Assembly (NCBI RefSeq): GCF_009928685.1
Contig: NZ_WWEO01000038.1
Location: forward strand, 124,001-188,000
Source: Mucilaginibacter agri
GTDB taxonomy: Bacteria > Bacteroidota > Bacteroidia > Sphingobacteriales > Sphingobacteriaceae
Reading direction: 5' to 3'
Length of the DNA: 64,000 nucleotides
Of the stretch, positions 44,269-53,917 are shown piece after piece. A model generated the notes under the pieces. That model saw only the letters and a list, made by a program, of their open reading frames with translations. It was not told where the DNA came from and made no database searches. Position 1 is the stretch's first letter. Every line of letters starts with the position of its first letter. The translations under genes and the position numbers were made by a program.

Positions 44269-45278
44269 TTGAAGTGATACATTACCGTTAAGGATCCCCA
44301 TTGGTGAGATCTCAGCATCTCTTTGGTATCTTTGGTATGGAAAGTAGCCGAAAGGTCAACAGTCCACCTGTCGCCGCTATTCCATGCTCCGCCTATCTGG
44401 TTGCTCACAATCAATCGTTCCGGAGTGCCCGTTACTTCTGCCATGCTTAAAACAGTTGGGTCTTCATTTGGGTTAGTAAATTTACCCGGTACCTGGCCCG
44501 ATTTACTTTGTATAGTGGCGTCGTAACCAACGATATTAACCATGGGCTTATAGTAAAAGAATAATTCTTCATCGTTAGCTTTAACACCATTACGGTTCAT
44601 CACCGTACTCTGAGTACTTACCGAGTTAAATAACTTATTAGTACGCCCCAAACGGAATAAAGGGCCAAAGCCTGCACCGGTAAATGCGTTACCCAGATTT
44701 GCATAAGAGCTAAAGTTAATATCAAATATCTCCTCTCTCAGGAGCATTTTATTATACTCGCCGGTTAAGGTGAACTTTAAGCCGCCTTTAACCTCATGGT
44801 CCCAGCCAAATGGGGGATAAAATCCGAATGTGTTATGAATAAACTTTTGCACCGGTTCGCCTTGCGCTTTTGAGCCTGTAAAACCAATTTGCGCACCTAG
44901 CTTTAAATTGCTTTGCTTTTTATAGAGCAGGTTGTAGGTAGCGCCTACATATAAATATGCTGCAAAAGGGCGGTCGATATTCCTTACGTCATCATAGGGG
45001 ATATCAGGGTTTGAGCTTTGGATATTTCCCGATTGCGGGTTATACATCTTTTGTCCAAATTCTAACCCAAACACTTTATTGGCCAACTTGCCGCCTTCGT
45101 CAAAAGGCATGCCTTGGCGATAATAAACAAAAATACCGTTGGTATAGTAACGATCAGACCCCTGGCCTAAATATGCATCATTGTCTGATTGTATCCCAAT
45201 CTCCTGCGAGCGGTATTGAGCTTTGATATGTAAAGAACAAAATATCAGTAAAATTGCGGCGGGTATAATTCTTTTCAT
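44265..45278 (-). CDS. LpxR-like lipid A deacylase family protein (DUF2219)
   Basis: A 337-residue outer membrane barrel. Signal peptide 1-20 (ending in IKA), then SDNDAYLGQGSDRYYTNGI, which matches the N-terminal LpxR active-site region (DND and YTNG). The alternate beta strands end in an aromatic C-terminus, TVMYHFN. LpxR removes the 3'-acyloxyacyl group of lipid A in enterobacteria; here the family call is firm but the activity is inferred. Confidence 0.85.
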   Translation of the reverse strand: MKRIIPAAILLIFCSLHIKAQYRSQEIGIQSDNDAYLGQGSDRYYTNGIFVYYRQGMPFDEGGKLANKVFGLEFGQKMYNPQSGNIQSSNPDIPYDDVRNIDRPFAAYLYVGATYNLLYKKQSNLKLGAQIGFTGSKAQGEPVQKFIHNTFGFYPPFGWDHEVKGGLKFTLTGEYNKMLLREEIFDINFSSYANLGNAFTGAGFGPLFRLGRTNKLFNSVSTQSTVMNRNGVKANDEELFFYYKPMVNIVGYDATIQSKSGQVPGKFTNPNEDPTVLSMAEVTGTPERLIVSNQIGGAWNSGDRWTVDLSATFHTKDTKEMLRSHQWGSLTVMYHFN

Positions 45279-45317
45279 TTAGTCAGGGGACATTTCTTAA
45301 CTCAGCTAAAATATAAA

Positions 45318-45339
45318 AAGCCCCGAAATTTCGGGGCTT
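45318..45339 (-). terminator. Terminator downstream of lon
   Basis: A 22-bp perfect palindrome centred on GAAATTTC with a GCCCC/GGGGC stem. On the minus strand it is followed by a T-rich stretch (CTTTTTATATTTT). It lies between the lon stop and the LpxR-like start. Confidence 0.9.
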
Positions 45340-45373
45340 CTATAAATATTTAATTAAGAAATTTAAAAACCTG

Positions 45374-47851
45374 TTAATGAACCATTAATGGTTTGGGCTC
45401 TTCTTTTACGGTAAGGTCAATGGCATCTTCAACTTTTTCGTTTAATAAAGCCATTTCAATCACTTCGCGCATTTCTGTAACGTAATGAAACTGCATATCC
45501 TTAATGTAATCTTCCTTAATATCAAGGATATCCTTCTGATTCGATTTACACAAGATAACTTCCTTGATATTGGCCCGTTTAGCAGCCAGGATTTTCTCTT
45601 TAATTCCACCTACAGGCAGTACGCGGCCGCGCAAGGTTATCTCGCCAGTCATAGCTAAATGCGGTTTTACCTTACGTTGGGTAAACGCCGAAGTTAAAGC
45701 TGTAAGCATGGTAACACCTGCCGATGGTCCATCTTTTGGTGTCGCCCCTGCAGGTACGTGGATGTGAATATCCCATTGATCAAATAAACGCTGATCGATA
45801 TTAAAGCGACCTGCATGCGAACGGAGATAAGCCAAAGCAATCGTAGCCGACTCTTTCATTACATCGCCAAGGCTACCGGTTAAGGTTAAACGGCCTTTGC
45901 CCGGGCTTAAACTAGCTTCGATAAATAATATATCACCACCAACTGAGGTCCAGGCAAGGCCTGTCACTACACCAGCTACTTTGTTGCCTTCATAAAGGTC
46001 TTTATCAAATATAGGTGCGCCTAATATTCTTTCGATATCGGTTTTGCTTACTGATGGATTGTAATCTTCTTCCAGCGCAATACTTTTAGCAACACCACGA
46101 ATTACAGAACCTATCTTTTTATCGAGGTTACGTACGCCCGACTCGCGGGTATATTCTTCAACAACTTTCTCAATTACATCATTCTTCAACGATACCTGTT
46201 TGGCTTTTACGCCGTGCGCTTCGCGTTGTTTAGGTACCAAGTGCTGTTTGGCAATCTCAATTTTTTCTTCGATGGTGTAACCGTTAACCTCTATAATTTC
46301 CATACGGTCTAACAATGCCGGTTGGATAGAGCTTAATGAGTTGGCCGTAGCTATAAACATTACGTTAGAAAGATCGAAATCCAATTCTACATAGTTGTCA
46401 TAAAACGTGCTGTTCTGCTCAGGGTCAAGTACCTCTAACAAGGCAGATGATGGATCACCACGGAAATCATTTCCCACCTTATCAATCTCATCTAAAATAA
46501 ATACCGGGTTAGCAGCGCCAGCCTTTTTAATAGACTGGATAACACGACCAGGCATTGCCCCAATGTAAGTTTTGCGGTGACCGCGAATCTCGGCCTCATC
46601 ACGCAAACCACCCAACGCCATACGCACATAACGGCGGCCCAGCGCCTTGGCAATTGATTTACCCAAAGAAGTTTTACCAACTCCCGGAGGGCCAACCAGG
46701 CAAAGGATAGGGGCTTTCATGTTGTGCTTTAGCTTAAGCACAGCCAGGTATTCGATAATACGTTGTTTAACCTTATCTAAGCCAAAGTGGTCTTTATCCA
46801 AAACCTTTTGTGCACGTTTAAGGTCGAAGTTATCTTTAGTAAATTCGTTCCAAGGCAGATCGAGAAGCAATTCCAGATAATTCATTTGCACTGAATAATC
46901 TGCTGCTGCAGGGTTAATGCGGTTAAGCTTATCCAGTTCTTTATTGAAGTGGTCGCTTATTTCTTTAGCCCATTTCTTTTTGGTAGCACGCTGACGGAGG
47001 TTATCCAGTTCCAGGTCGGGCGTATTGCCACCCAGCTCTTCTTGTATGGTTTTAAGCTGCTGGTTCAGGAAATAATCGCGTTGCTGTTTATCCAGATCTA
47101 CACGTACCTTGGTTTGGATCTGGTTTTTTAATTCCAACATCTGCAATTCGGTAGTCAGATGCTCCAATACCTGATTGGCACGTTCGCGTAGGTTAATGGT
47201 CTCCAGCATGCGCTGCTTAACAGACATATCGGCATTCATGTTAGACGATATGAAGTTGATGAGGAACGAAATGCTTTCGATATTTTTAATAGCAATGCCA
47301 GCCTCGGTTGGAATATTGGGCGACATTTGCACTATGCTCATGGCCATGTCTTTAATAGACGATACCATGGCTTTAAATTCTTTATCTTCTTTAGGCCTTA
47401 TCTCTTCAAAAGGTTCAATAGTAGCCTTGATATAAGGCTCGCTCTGAATTTCTTCTTTCAGGTGGAACCTCTTTTTACCCTGCAAAATAACGGTGGTATT
47501 ACCATCGGGCATTTGCAGCATTTTAACAATAAGCGCTGTGGTACCAATGGTGTTAAGCTGGCTAAAGGTGGGGTCTTCGATGCTCACATCTTGTTGCGAA
47601 ACCACCCCGATAATGCGTTCGCCTTTGTTAGCTTCGCGTACCAGTTTTATAGATTTATCCCTGCCAACTGTTATCGGAATAACCACGCCGGGGAATAATA
47701 CAGTATTACGAAGAGGGAGAATTGCTAAAACTTCGGGCACCTGCTCATTGTTCATTTCTTCCTCATCCTCAGAAGACATCAGCGGAAAAAACTCGGAATC
47801 TTCGTTTATTACCGGTAATGTATTTTTAAAATCAAATGGATCGTAGCTCAT
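45374..47851 (-). CDS. lon: ATP-dependent Lon protease
   Basis: The 825-residue AAA+ serine protease degrades misfolded and regulatory proteins. Domains in order are the N-terminal substrate domain (40-245), a coiled coil (245-300), the AAA+ module with Walker [10 protein letters not shown] (387-395) and Walker B FILDEID (451-457), and the protease with DGPSAG (Ser710) and a lysine 43 residues later (Lys753). The spacing matches the Ser-Lys dyad of E. coli Lon. The gene has its own upstream gap of 368 bp. Confidence 0.97.
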   Translation of the reverse strand: MSYDPFDFKNTLPVINEDSEFFPLMSSEDEEEMNNEQVPEVLAILPLRNTVLFPGVVIPITVGRDKSIKLVREANKGERIIGVVSQQDVSIEDPTFSQLNTIGTTALIVKMLQMPDGNTTVILQGKKRFHLKEEIQSEPYIKATIEPFEEIRPKEDKEFKAMVSSIKDMAMSIVQMSPNIPTEAGIAIKNIESISFLINFISSNMNADMSVKQRMLETINLRERANQVLEHLTTELQMLELKNQIQTKVRVDLDKQQRDYFLNQQLKTIQEELGGNTPDLELDNLRQRATKKKWAKEISDHFNKELDKLNRINPAAADYSVQMNYLELLLDLPWNEFTKDNFDLKRAQKVLDKDHFGLDKVKQRIIEYLAVLKLKHNMKAPILCLVGPPGVGKTSLGKSIAKALGRRYVRMALGGLRDEAEIRGHRKTYIGAMPGRVIQSIKKAGAANPVFILDEIDKVGNDFRGDPSSALLEVLDPEQNSTFYDNYVELDFDLSNVMFIATANSLSSIQPALLDRMEIIEVNGYTIEEKIEIAKQHLVPKQREAHGVKAKQVSLKNDVIEKVVEEYTRESGVRNLDKKIGSVIRGVAKSIALEEDYNPSVSKTDIERILGAPIFDKDLYEGNKVAGVVTGLAWTSVGGDILFIEASLSPGKGRLTLTGSLGDVMKESATIALAYLRSHAGRFNIDQRLFDQWDIHIHVPAGATPKDGPSAGVTMLTALTSAFTQRKVKPHLAMTGEITLRGRVLPVGGIKEKILAAKRANIKEVILCKSNQKDILDIKEDYIKDMQFHYVTEMREVIEMALLNEKVEDAIDLTVKEEPKPLMVH

Positions 47852-48219
47852 TAGGGCGCCCTTTCTAAAATATATATAACGTCAAGTTGTCAGCTTTATT
47901 GGTAATAACCGCTTTTTGAGTGCCGTATTAGTATAAATTGCTGTTCCATCGCTTATGGTTCAAGAGATGTGCCAAGATACGATTATCGATTGGGATAAAC
48001 ATTTTGCTTTGGTAATAACTTGATTTTTATGATTTTAAACAGAATGTTAAAATAGTGTTTGATAAATATTAATGGTGTGTTAGCATGAAAAATAGTCAGC
48101 AGATGGCCCGTAGTGGCCTGGTATTTGCAAATATTTGACAAATAATTGCTCTGTTTGCATAATAAATTTTAACATTGGCAGTTATTTGTATATTCATTTT
48201 GTTACTGTTTTAGTCCCTG
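47852..48219. other. 368-bp divergent gap between lon and a TPR gene
   Basis: An A+T-rich gap presumably holding promoters for both flanking genes. I see GCAAATATTTGACAAATAATTG near 48126, which contains the palindrome CAAATATTTG, and no exact TAnnTTTG that points convincingly at either gene. No gene or stable hairpin was found. Confidence 0.5.
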
Positions 48220-48846
48220 ATGAGGTTACCGGTCATACTTGTTGTATTAGCTATAACATCCGCTAAAGTCTCTTCGGCGCAAAATGCTTATGTTAAATTA
48301 GGCCAACAGGCGCTAATGGAGGGAGATTTTAAGGTTGCGGTTCAGCGACTGGAACGCGCATGCATTATTGACTCTACCAATACCGATGCCTTATGGATGC
48401 TTGGCTACTCTTACTATCACAGTGCTAATTACAAAAAATCGATTACTGCCTATACACGTGTTGTAGCTATAAAGCCGGCAGATGCAACATCGTACTACTA
48501 TCGTGCAAGAGCTAAAACGTATATGGCGAAGGATAATTCACTTTCGGCGCAGGAACGGGATAAGTATCTTTATGGCGCAATTGTAGATTTTACCAAGTCG
48601 ATATACCTGGAGCCAACTGATGCCAAATATTATCAGAACAGGGGGATAGCTTATCGGGAATACGGTGTTTTTAAACTCGACCCAACATCCAAATCAACCT
48701 ATGATAAAGTACGCGGCATCAATGCCCTGAGGGCTTCTATAGGCGACCTGGAGAAGGTGTTAAATGATAACCCCAGCCGGGCAGATATTGCATCGCTACT
48801 TGATATATCTAAAGAAAAGCTGGCCACTGCCGTTGGCCATCGTTAA
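48220..48846 (+). CDS. Exported tetratricopeptide-repeat protein
   Basis: A 208-residue protein with signal peptide 1-20 (SSA). Three to four TPR units follow (about 25-165), for example NAYVKLGQQALMEGDFKVAVQRL and NTDALWMLGYSYYHSANYKKS. No enzymatic domain. It is expected to be a periplasmic scaffold; the partner is unknown. The start is the ATG at 48220. It ends 3 nt from the converging lipoprotein gene. Confidence 0.8.
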   Translation: MRLPVILVVLAITSAKVSSAQNAYVKLGQQALMEGDFKVAVQRLERACIIDSTNTDALWMLGYSYYHSANYKKSITAYTRVVAIKPADATSYYYRARAKTYMAKDNSLSAQERDKYLYGAIVDFTKSIYLEPTDAKYYQNRGIAYREYGVFKLDPTSKSTYDKVRGINALRASIGDLEKVLNDNPSRADIASLLDISKEKLATAVGHR

Positions 48847-48848
48847 GC

Positions 48849-49406
48849 TTATTTTACAAACTTTCCTTTAATAATATACCTGTTGTTACCCAGCAAAATA
48901 ACGTGCTGCGTTTTGTCAATAGTATAAACCGAATCTGGTAGATAGGTAAGCACTTCGCGGGTTTCGTAAAGCATGTTTTTAATGTGGTTTACGATGCGTA
49001 TACAGCTTACCTTATCGCCGGTTTTAGCTACGGTTAGCTCACGTGTTTTCAGATCGGGGGTAATTGCCTTATAGGTAGTGCTGTCGCCTGCTGTGTTTAT
49101 CGTGTAACTTTGACGCCATGAAGGTTTATTAATATCTGACGATGCGAACAAACTTAGCTCGTGGCCCCAGTTGGCTATCTTAACGTTTTTGGTTTCGCTC
49201 GCGCCGTTATGGTTAACCGTTTTGTTAACCGTTGGGTTGCTACGGTTAAGGCGTGTAGAATCGGCGTTAATGAAACCCTTCAGGTCGAAGTATTTATACT
49301 GGCCCGTGGTTTCTTTAACATCGGGCTTACAAGCCACTAAGGCAGTGGATATAAAAAAAGAATAGCAGATGGCTAACCATCTGCTATGTAATTTATACAA
49401 GTACAT
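48849..49406 (-). CDS. Putative lipoprotein of unknown function
   Basis: A 185-residue protein with an N-terminal lipoprotein signal; the likely lipobox is ALVAC with Cys26. After it come a mostly beta globular domain and no recognised family. It overlaps gpmI by 14 bp on the same strand and so is translated from the gpmI transcript. The start could lie a few codons later, but the signal requires one near 49406. Confidence 0.7.
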   Translation of the reverse strand: MYLYKLHSRWLAICYSFFISTALVACKPDVKETTGQYKYFDLKGFINADSTRLNRSNPTVNKTVNHNGASETKNVKIANWGHELSLFASSDINKPSWRQSYTINTAGDSTTYKAITPDLKTRELTVAKTGDKVSCIRIVNHIKNMLYETREVLTYLPDSVYTIDKTQHVILLGNNRYIIKGKFVK

Positions 49407-50916
49407 TCCCTGTCATTTCCTCCGGGATATCAACTCCCAGTATGGTGAGTACGGTAGGAGCGATATCACCCAATTTACCGTCTTTCACTTGTTTAACATC
49501 ATTATCAATTATAATACATGGCACCAGGTTGGTAGTGTGCGCTGTATTTGGCGAGCCATCCTCGTTGATCATGAAATCGGCATTACCATGATCGGCAATG
49601 ATGATGAATGAATAGCCATTTTTTAAACCGGTTTCAACAACCGCTTTAGTGGTGGCATCAACAGTTTCGGCAGCTTTAACTACAGCTTCAAATACACCAG
49701 TATGGCCCACCATGTCGGTATTAGCAAAGTTAAGGCAGATAAAATCGGCCCAACCGCTTTCCAGTTCCGGTAAAATGGCATCGCGGATACCTTCGGCACT
49801 CATTTCGGGCTGTAAATCGTAAGTAGCAACCTTTGGTGATGGCACTAAAAGGCGTTTTTCGCCTGTGAACTCTTTTTCGCGGCCTCCCGAGAAAAAGAAA
49901 GTTACGTGCGGATATTTCTCAGTTTCGGCAATACGGATTTGGGTTTTACCGGCATCCTGTAAAACTTCGCCTAACGTTTTTACCAGATCGTCTTTTGTGA
50001 ATACCACATCGACATTTTTAAATGTCTCGTCGTAAGTAGTCATGGTGATGTAACGCAGCTTCAACGGAACCATGTTTTGTTCATGAAACTCTTTTTGCGT
50101 TAGCGCAAGGGTAATTTCGCGGCCGCGGTCGGTGCGGAAATTGAAGCACAATACCACGTCGCCATCCTTGATCACTGCAAGCGGCTGGCCGTCTGCGCCT
50201 ACATTAACAATAGGTTGTACAAATTCATCAGTAACACCATCGGCATACGATTGCTTAATAGCACCTAACAAATCGGTAGTCGCTTTGCCTGTGCCATGTA
50301 CCATTACGTCGTAAGCCAGTTTAACGCGCTCCCAACGGTTATCGCGGTCCATTGCATAATAGCGGCCAATAGCCGAAGCAATCTTAACTGGCGTATCTTT
50401 AATATGGTTTTCCAGATCGGCGATATAGCCTGCACCTGCATTCGGGTCAGTGTCGCGGCCATCTAAAAAGGCATGGATAAATACTTTTTCCAAACCAAAT
50501 TCGCCGGCTGCATCACACAGTCCTTTTACGTGTTTAATATGCGAGTGTACGCCACCGTCTGATACCAGGCCGATAAAGTGTACATCTTTGTTGTTTTCTT
50601 TAGCGTAATCGAAAGCGCTTTTAATTACTGCGTTGGTGGGTAGTTCGTGATCATCAACCGCTTTGTGAATTCGGCCAAGTTCCTGGTAAACCACACGGCC
50701 TGCACCCAGGTTCATGTGTCCTACTTCAGAGTTGCCCATTTGTCCGTCGGGCAAACCAACGGCCATGCCAGATGCTTCAAGTTTTGAGTTGGGATAAGTG
50801 CTGATCAGATGGTCGAAAAAAGGAGTTTCGGCATTAAATATAGCGTCAGATTTGTCATGACGGCCGTATCCCCAGCCATCCAAAATCAATAGGGCGAGTT
50901 TTTTTTGTTGTTCCAC
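49393..50916 (-). CDS. gpmI: 2,3-bisphosphoglycerate-independent phosphoglycerate mutase
   Basis: This glycolytic enzyme interconverts 3- and 2-phosphoglycerate. The 507 residues show LLILDGWGYG, the catalytic serine in MGNSEVGHM (Ser63), HSHIKHVKGL, DGRDTDPNAG and the C-terminal metal site DHGNAD. The start is GTG at 50914-50916; no other start lies before the conserved core. The promoter element ends 4 nt upstream, so the mRNA is likely leaderless. Confidence 0.96.
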   Translation of the reverse strand: MEQQKKLALLILDGWGYGRHDKSDAIFNAETPFFDHLISTYPNSKLEASGMAVGLPDGQMGNSEVGHMNLGAGRVVYQELGRIHKAVDDHELPTNAVIKSAFDYAKENNKDVHFIGLVSDGGVHSHIKHVKGLCDAAGEFGLEKVFIHAFLDGRDTDPNAGAGYIADLENHIKDTPVKIASAIGRYYAMDRDNRWERVKLAYDVMVHGTGKATTDLLGAIKQSYADGVTDEFVQPIVNVGADGQPLAVIKDGDVVLCFNFRTDRGREITLALTQKEFHEQNMVPLKLRYITMTTYDETFKNVDVVFTKDDLVKTLGEVLQDAGKTQIRIAETEKYPHVTFFFSGGREKEFTGEKRLLVPSPKVATYDLQPEMSAEGIRDAILPELESGWADFICLNFANTDMVGHTGVFEAVVKAAETVDATTKAVVETGLKNGYSFIIIADHGNADFMINEDGSPNTAHTTNLVPCIIIDNDVKQVKDGKLGDIAPTVLTILGVDIPEEMTGNVLV

Positions 50917-50920
50917 AGTG

Positions 50921-50928
50921 CAAATATA
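50921..50928 (-). promoter_or_regulatory. -7 promoter element (TATATTTG) of gpmI, 4 nt from the GTG start
   Basis: On the minus strand TATATTTG is followed by CACT and then the GTG start. This is the same spacing, and the same CACT, as at engB. No clear -33 element. Confidence 0.6.
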
Positions 50929-50987
50929 GATTTTATGTTTATTGGTGGGTAGTCATTAGGCTACTATGTTGTTACGTACTATAGAAA

Positions 50988-51419
50988 TTACTTTGTGTTA
51001 GTAAACTCAACCCCATAAAGTATCGCTGCTTCGAGTACATTTATGTTTATATCCTTTAGGGTTTTAAATTTGATGCAATAGCCTGTAACACTAGCTTTGC
51101 CCAATGTTTTCCCATAGGTCTGGGTTAAATATGTTTTATCGTCGAGTCCAAGAATATAAACAGAGATTCCGGTTGTATTTGCACTCATACCAATTTGATA
51201 AAACTCCTTGCTCGTTCCGTTGGCATATTTTATAAAATAGGAACCGTATCCTACGTTAGGGTTAGATACAATCTTACCTTCCTCGTTCTTTCCATCCAGG
51301 AACCATAGTTTACATCCAGGTAATGTTTCCAGGATGTGCTTGTGCAAGGTGTTCATGTCACTCCGCTTGGGTTGGGGCTGGCTTTCGATATAAGCCCTGA
51401 TTTCTTCCTGTATGTCCAT
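50988..51419 (-). CDS. DUF1801 domain protein
   Basis: A 143-residue soluble protein of the DUF1801 / YdhG-like fold. Family text includes YIESQPQPKRSDMNTLHKHI near the N-terminus, CKLWFLDGKNEEGK, VGYGSYFIKYANG and the C-terminal VTGYCIKFKTLKDIN. The function is unknown. It is divergent from nadC and separated from gpmI by 71 bp. Confidence 0.85.
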   Translation of the reverse strand: MDIQEEIRAYIESQPQPKRSDMNTLHKHILETLPGCKLWFLDGKNEEGKIVSNPNVGYGSYFIKYANGTSKEFYQIGMSANTTGISVYILGLDDKTYLTQTYGKTLGKASVTGYCIKFKTLKDININVLEAAILYGVEFTNTK

Positions 51420-51543
51420 AACGCAATATTAAATCAACAATCGTAGACCTTATTATCTCAAAATTCGCTTTATTTCTGGTTATACAATGTAACATTCTCC
51501 TAAATCAACTAATTTATCAAACTAAATAATTGTCAATTGTTTT

Positions 51544-51551
51544 TACTTTTG
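51544..51551 (+). promoter_or_regulatory. -7 promoter element (TACTTTTG) of nadC
   Basis: Exact TAnnTTTG match 20 nt before the TTG start of nadC. Confidence 0.45.
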
Positions 51552-51571
51552 ACGTTTAATACACCACGATT

Positions 51572-52420
51572 TTGGATAAAGAACTTATAGACCCAATTAT
51601 AAAAAATGCCCTGTTAGAAGATATTGGCGATGGCGACCATACTTCACTGGCAACTATTTTACCAGGTACTAAGGGTAAAGCCCGTTTAATAGTTAAGGAT
51701 ACAGGTATATTGGCTGGTGTTGAGCTGGCCGAAGAAATATGCCGTATTGTTGATCCTGAACTTAAGATGGATGTGCTGATAAAAGATGGTACTCCTGTTA
51801 AACCTGGCGATATAGCCTTTACACTGGAAGGCAGCGTGCATTGCATTTTAAAAGCAGAGCGTGTAGTGTTGAACTGTATGCAACGTATGTCGGGCATTGC
51901 AACACGCACCAATCAGATTGTTTCGATGCTTAAAGGTACAGGTACCAAGGTGCTGGATACCCGCAAAACAACTCCTGGAATGCGTTACCTTGAGAAATGG
52001 GCGGTAAAAATTGGTGGTGGTGTAAATCACCGTTTTGGTTTGTATGATATGATCCTGATCAAGGATAACCATGTCGACTATTCGGGAGGTATCAGAAATG
52101 CTATAACCAACGCCCGGGAGTACCTGAAAACACAGGACAAAGACCTGCAAATAGAGATCGAAGTAAGAAACCTGGAAGAACTGGAAGAGGTTTTGCAGGT
52201 CGGCGGAGTTGACCGTATTTTGCTCGATAACTTTAAGCCCGACGTGTTACAGCAAGCCGTGGCTATGAACGAAGGCCGCTATATAACCGAAGCATCTGGC
52301 GGCATTACCGCAGATAATATTATGGATTATGCTAACGCTGGTGTTGATTATATATCGATAGGAGCACTTACCCATTCTGTAAACAGTTTAGATCTAAGCC
52401 TAAAAGCGATTAAAGAATGA
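51572..52420 (+). CDS. nadC: Nicotinate-nucleotide pyrophosphorylase (carboxylating), NadC
   Basis: Forms nicotinate mononucleotide from quinolinate and PRPP in de novo NAD synthesis. The 282 residues show the motifs LEDIGDGDHTSL, LNCMQRMSGIAT, LDTRKTTPGMR and ASGGIT near the C-terminus. The start is TTG at 51572; the frame has a stop just upstream and no ATG. It is followed by plsY after 43 bp. Confidence 0.95.
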   Translation: MDKELIDPIIKNALLEDIGDGDHTSLATILPGTKGKARLIVKDTGILAGVELAEEICRIVDPELKMDVLIKDGTPVKPGDIAFTLEGSVHCILKAERVVLNCMQRMSGIATRTNQIVSMLKGTGTKVLDTRKTTPGMRYLEKWAVKIGGGVNHRFGLYDMILIKDNHVDYSGGIRNAITNAREYLKTQDKDLQIEIEVRNLEELEEVLQVGGVDRILLDNFKPDVLQQAVAMNEGRYITEASGGITADNIMDYANAGVDYISIGALTHSVNSLDLSLKAIKE

Positions 52421-52463
52421 TTGAGGTAATTACTAACATATCTTTTAGTAATATTGTGGTAAA

Positions 52464-53111
52464 ATGATTTCTGTTTACTCAATTTCAGCGCTCATTCTGG
52501 CTTATTTGTTTGGTTCTATTCCAACTGCTGTTTGGATAGGTCAGGCATTTTATGGCATAGATATAAGGGAGTATGGCAGCGGGAATGCCGGCGCTACCAA
52601 TACCTTTAGGGTGCTGGGAAAAAAAGCAGGTATACCTGTAATGCTTATTGATATTTTAAAAGGCTGGACGGCTACCAACCTGGCCTATTTTATACCCATT
52701 TCTTTGGTTGGGCACCACAATTCTATCGCATTTACCAATTACGAACTCGCCTTAGGTATCACCGCTGTAATGGGCCATTTGTTCCCAATTTTTGCAGGTT
52801 TTAGGGGTGGTAAAGGCATTGCCACATTATTTGGAATGGTTTTGGCTGTGCACTTGCAGGCTGCTTTGCTTTGTGTGTTTGTATTTATACTGGTGCTGCT
52901 GATAACACGGTATGTTTCCCTTGGTTCAATTTTGGCTGGGTTTATGTATCCGATAGCGGTAATATTTATTTTCCCGGTTTATATTAAATCGGTGGTGATA
53001 TACGGTATGTGTATGTGCATATTGATATTAGTTACACACCAGAAAAATATCGAACGTTTATTAAAGGGCAAAGAGTCGAAAGTTAATTTGTTTAAGAAGA
53101 AAACTGCCTGA
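52464..53111 (+). CDS. plsY: Glycerol-3-phosphate acyltransferase PlsY
   Basis: An inner-membrane enzyme that adds an acyl group from acyl-phosphate to glycerol-3-phosphate, the first step of phospholipid synthesis. The 215 residues have five to six helices with the conserved loops GSIPTAVWIG, YGSGNAGATNTFRVLG and FAGFRGGKGIAT. The M48 peptidase gene follows after 5 nt. Confidence 0.95.
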   Translation: MISVYSISALILAYLFGSIPTAVWIGQAFYGIDIREYGSGNAGATNTFRVLGKKAGIPVMLIDILKGWTATNLAYFIPISLVGHHNSIAFTNYELALGITAVMGHLFPIFAGFRGGKGIATLFGMVLAVHLQAALLCVFVFILVLLITRYVSLGSILAGFMYPIAVIFIFPVYIKSVVIYGMCMCILILVTHQKNIERLLKGKESKVNLFKKKTA

Positions 53112-53116
53112 CATTT

Positions 53117-53917
53117 ATGAGAAGATTCAATTTTTTAGGTGCAATGGCTATCGCCATTGTGCTTTTTTCATGTTCAACCGTACCGTTAACCGGCCGCAAG
53201 CAACTTAATGTGGTAAGTGATGCCGAGGTTAACCAATCTGCCGCTACAAGTTATAGCCAGTTATTGAGCGATCCTAAAACCAAAGTGATCAAAGGCACCA
53301 GTGATGCCCAGCGTGTACAGCGAGTGGGTAACCAGCTGGCAACTGCCATTCAAAATTATCTGCAGCAAAATGGCTACGCCAATCAATACAATTTTAATTG
53401 GCAATTTAACCTCATTCAAAGCAGCGAGGTAAATGCCTGGTGTATGCCCGGGGGTAAAGTAGCTGTTTACAGCGGCATTTTGCCCTATACGCAAGACGAT
53501 GCCGGTTTGGCTACGGTGTTAGGCCACGAGATAGGTCACGCCATTGCCCGCCACTCTGCGGAGCGTATTTCACAGCAACAGGTTGCACAAGGCGTAGGCT
53601 CTGCTATAGGTGTTGCCGCAAACGGATCGAACTCTGCTACCGTTGGAATTATCAATCAATTGTACGGCGTAGGTGGACAGCTGGTACTGTTGAAATACTC
53701 CCGCGATCAGGAGTCGGAAGCAGATAGGCTGGGACTAACTTTTATGGCCATGGCGGGATACGATCCTAATAATGCGCTGGCTTTCTGGAAACGTATGGCG
53801 GCATCTAACCAGGGAGGCGGTACACCGGAGTTGTTAAGCACTCACCCGGCAGATGCAACACGTATTGCAGCCATCCAGCGCAACATACCAGAGGCCATGA
53901 AGTACTATCATAAATAA
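53117..53917 (+). CDS. M48-family metallopeptidase (lipoprotein)
   Basis: A 266-residue exported zinc peptidase of the BepA/LoiP type. The lipobox LFSC gives Cys19 as lipidation site. HEIGH at residues 137-141 and ESEADRLG near 194 make up the zinc site. Such enzymes check the quality of outer membrane proteins. It lies 5 nt behind plsY and its stop overlaps the next start by 1 nt. Confidence 0.92.
   Translation: MRRFNFLGAMAIAIVLFSCSTVPLTGRKQLNVVSDAEVNQSAATSYSQLLSDPKTKVIKGTSDAQRVQRVGNQLATAIQNYLQQNGYANQYNFNWQFNLIQSSEVNAWCMPGGKVAVYSGILPYTQDDAGLATVLGHEIGHAIARHSAERISQQQVAQGVGSAIGVAANGSNSATVGIINQLYGVGGQLVLLKYSRDQESEADRLGLTFMAMAGYDPNNALAFWKRMAASNQGGGTPELLSTHPADATRIAAIQRNIPEAMKYYHK

Noticed and set aside
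47327-47846. Overlapping open frames (up to 123 codons) opposite lon
   Set aside because: They are antisense shadows of a highly conserved gene, with no start context or family match.
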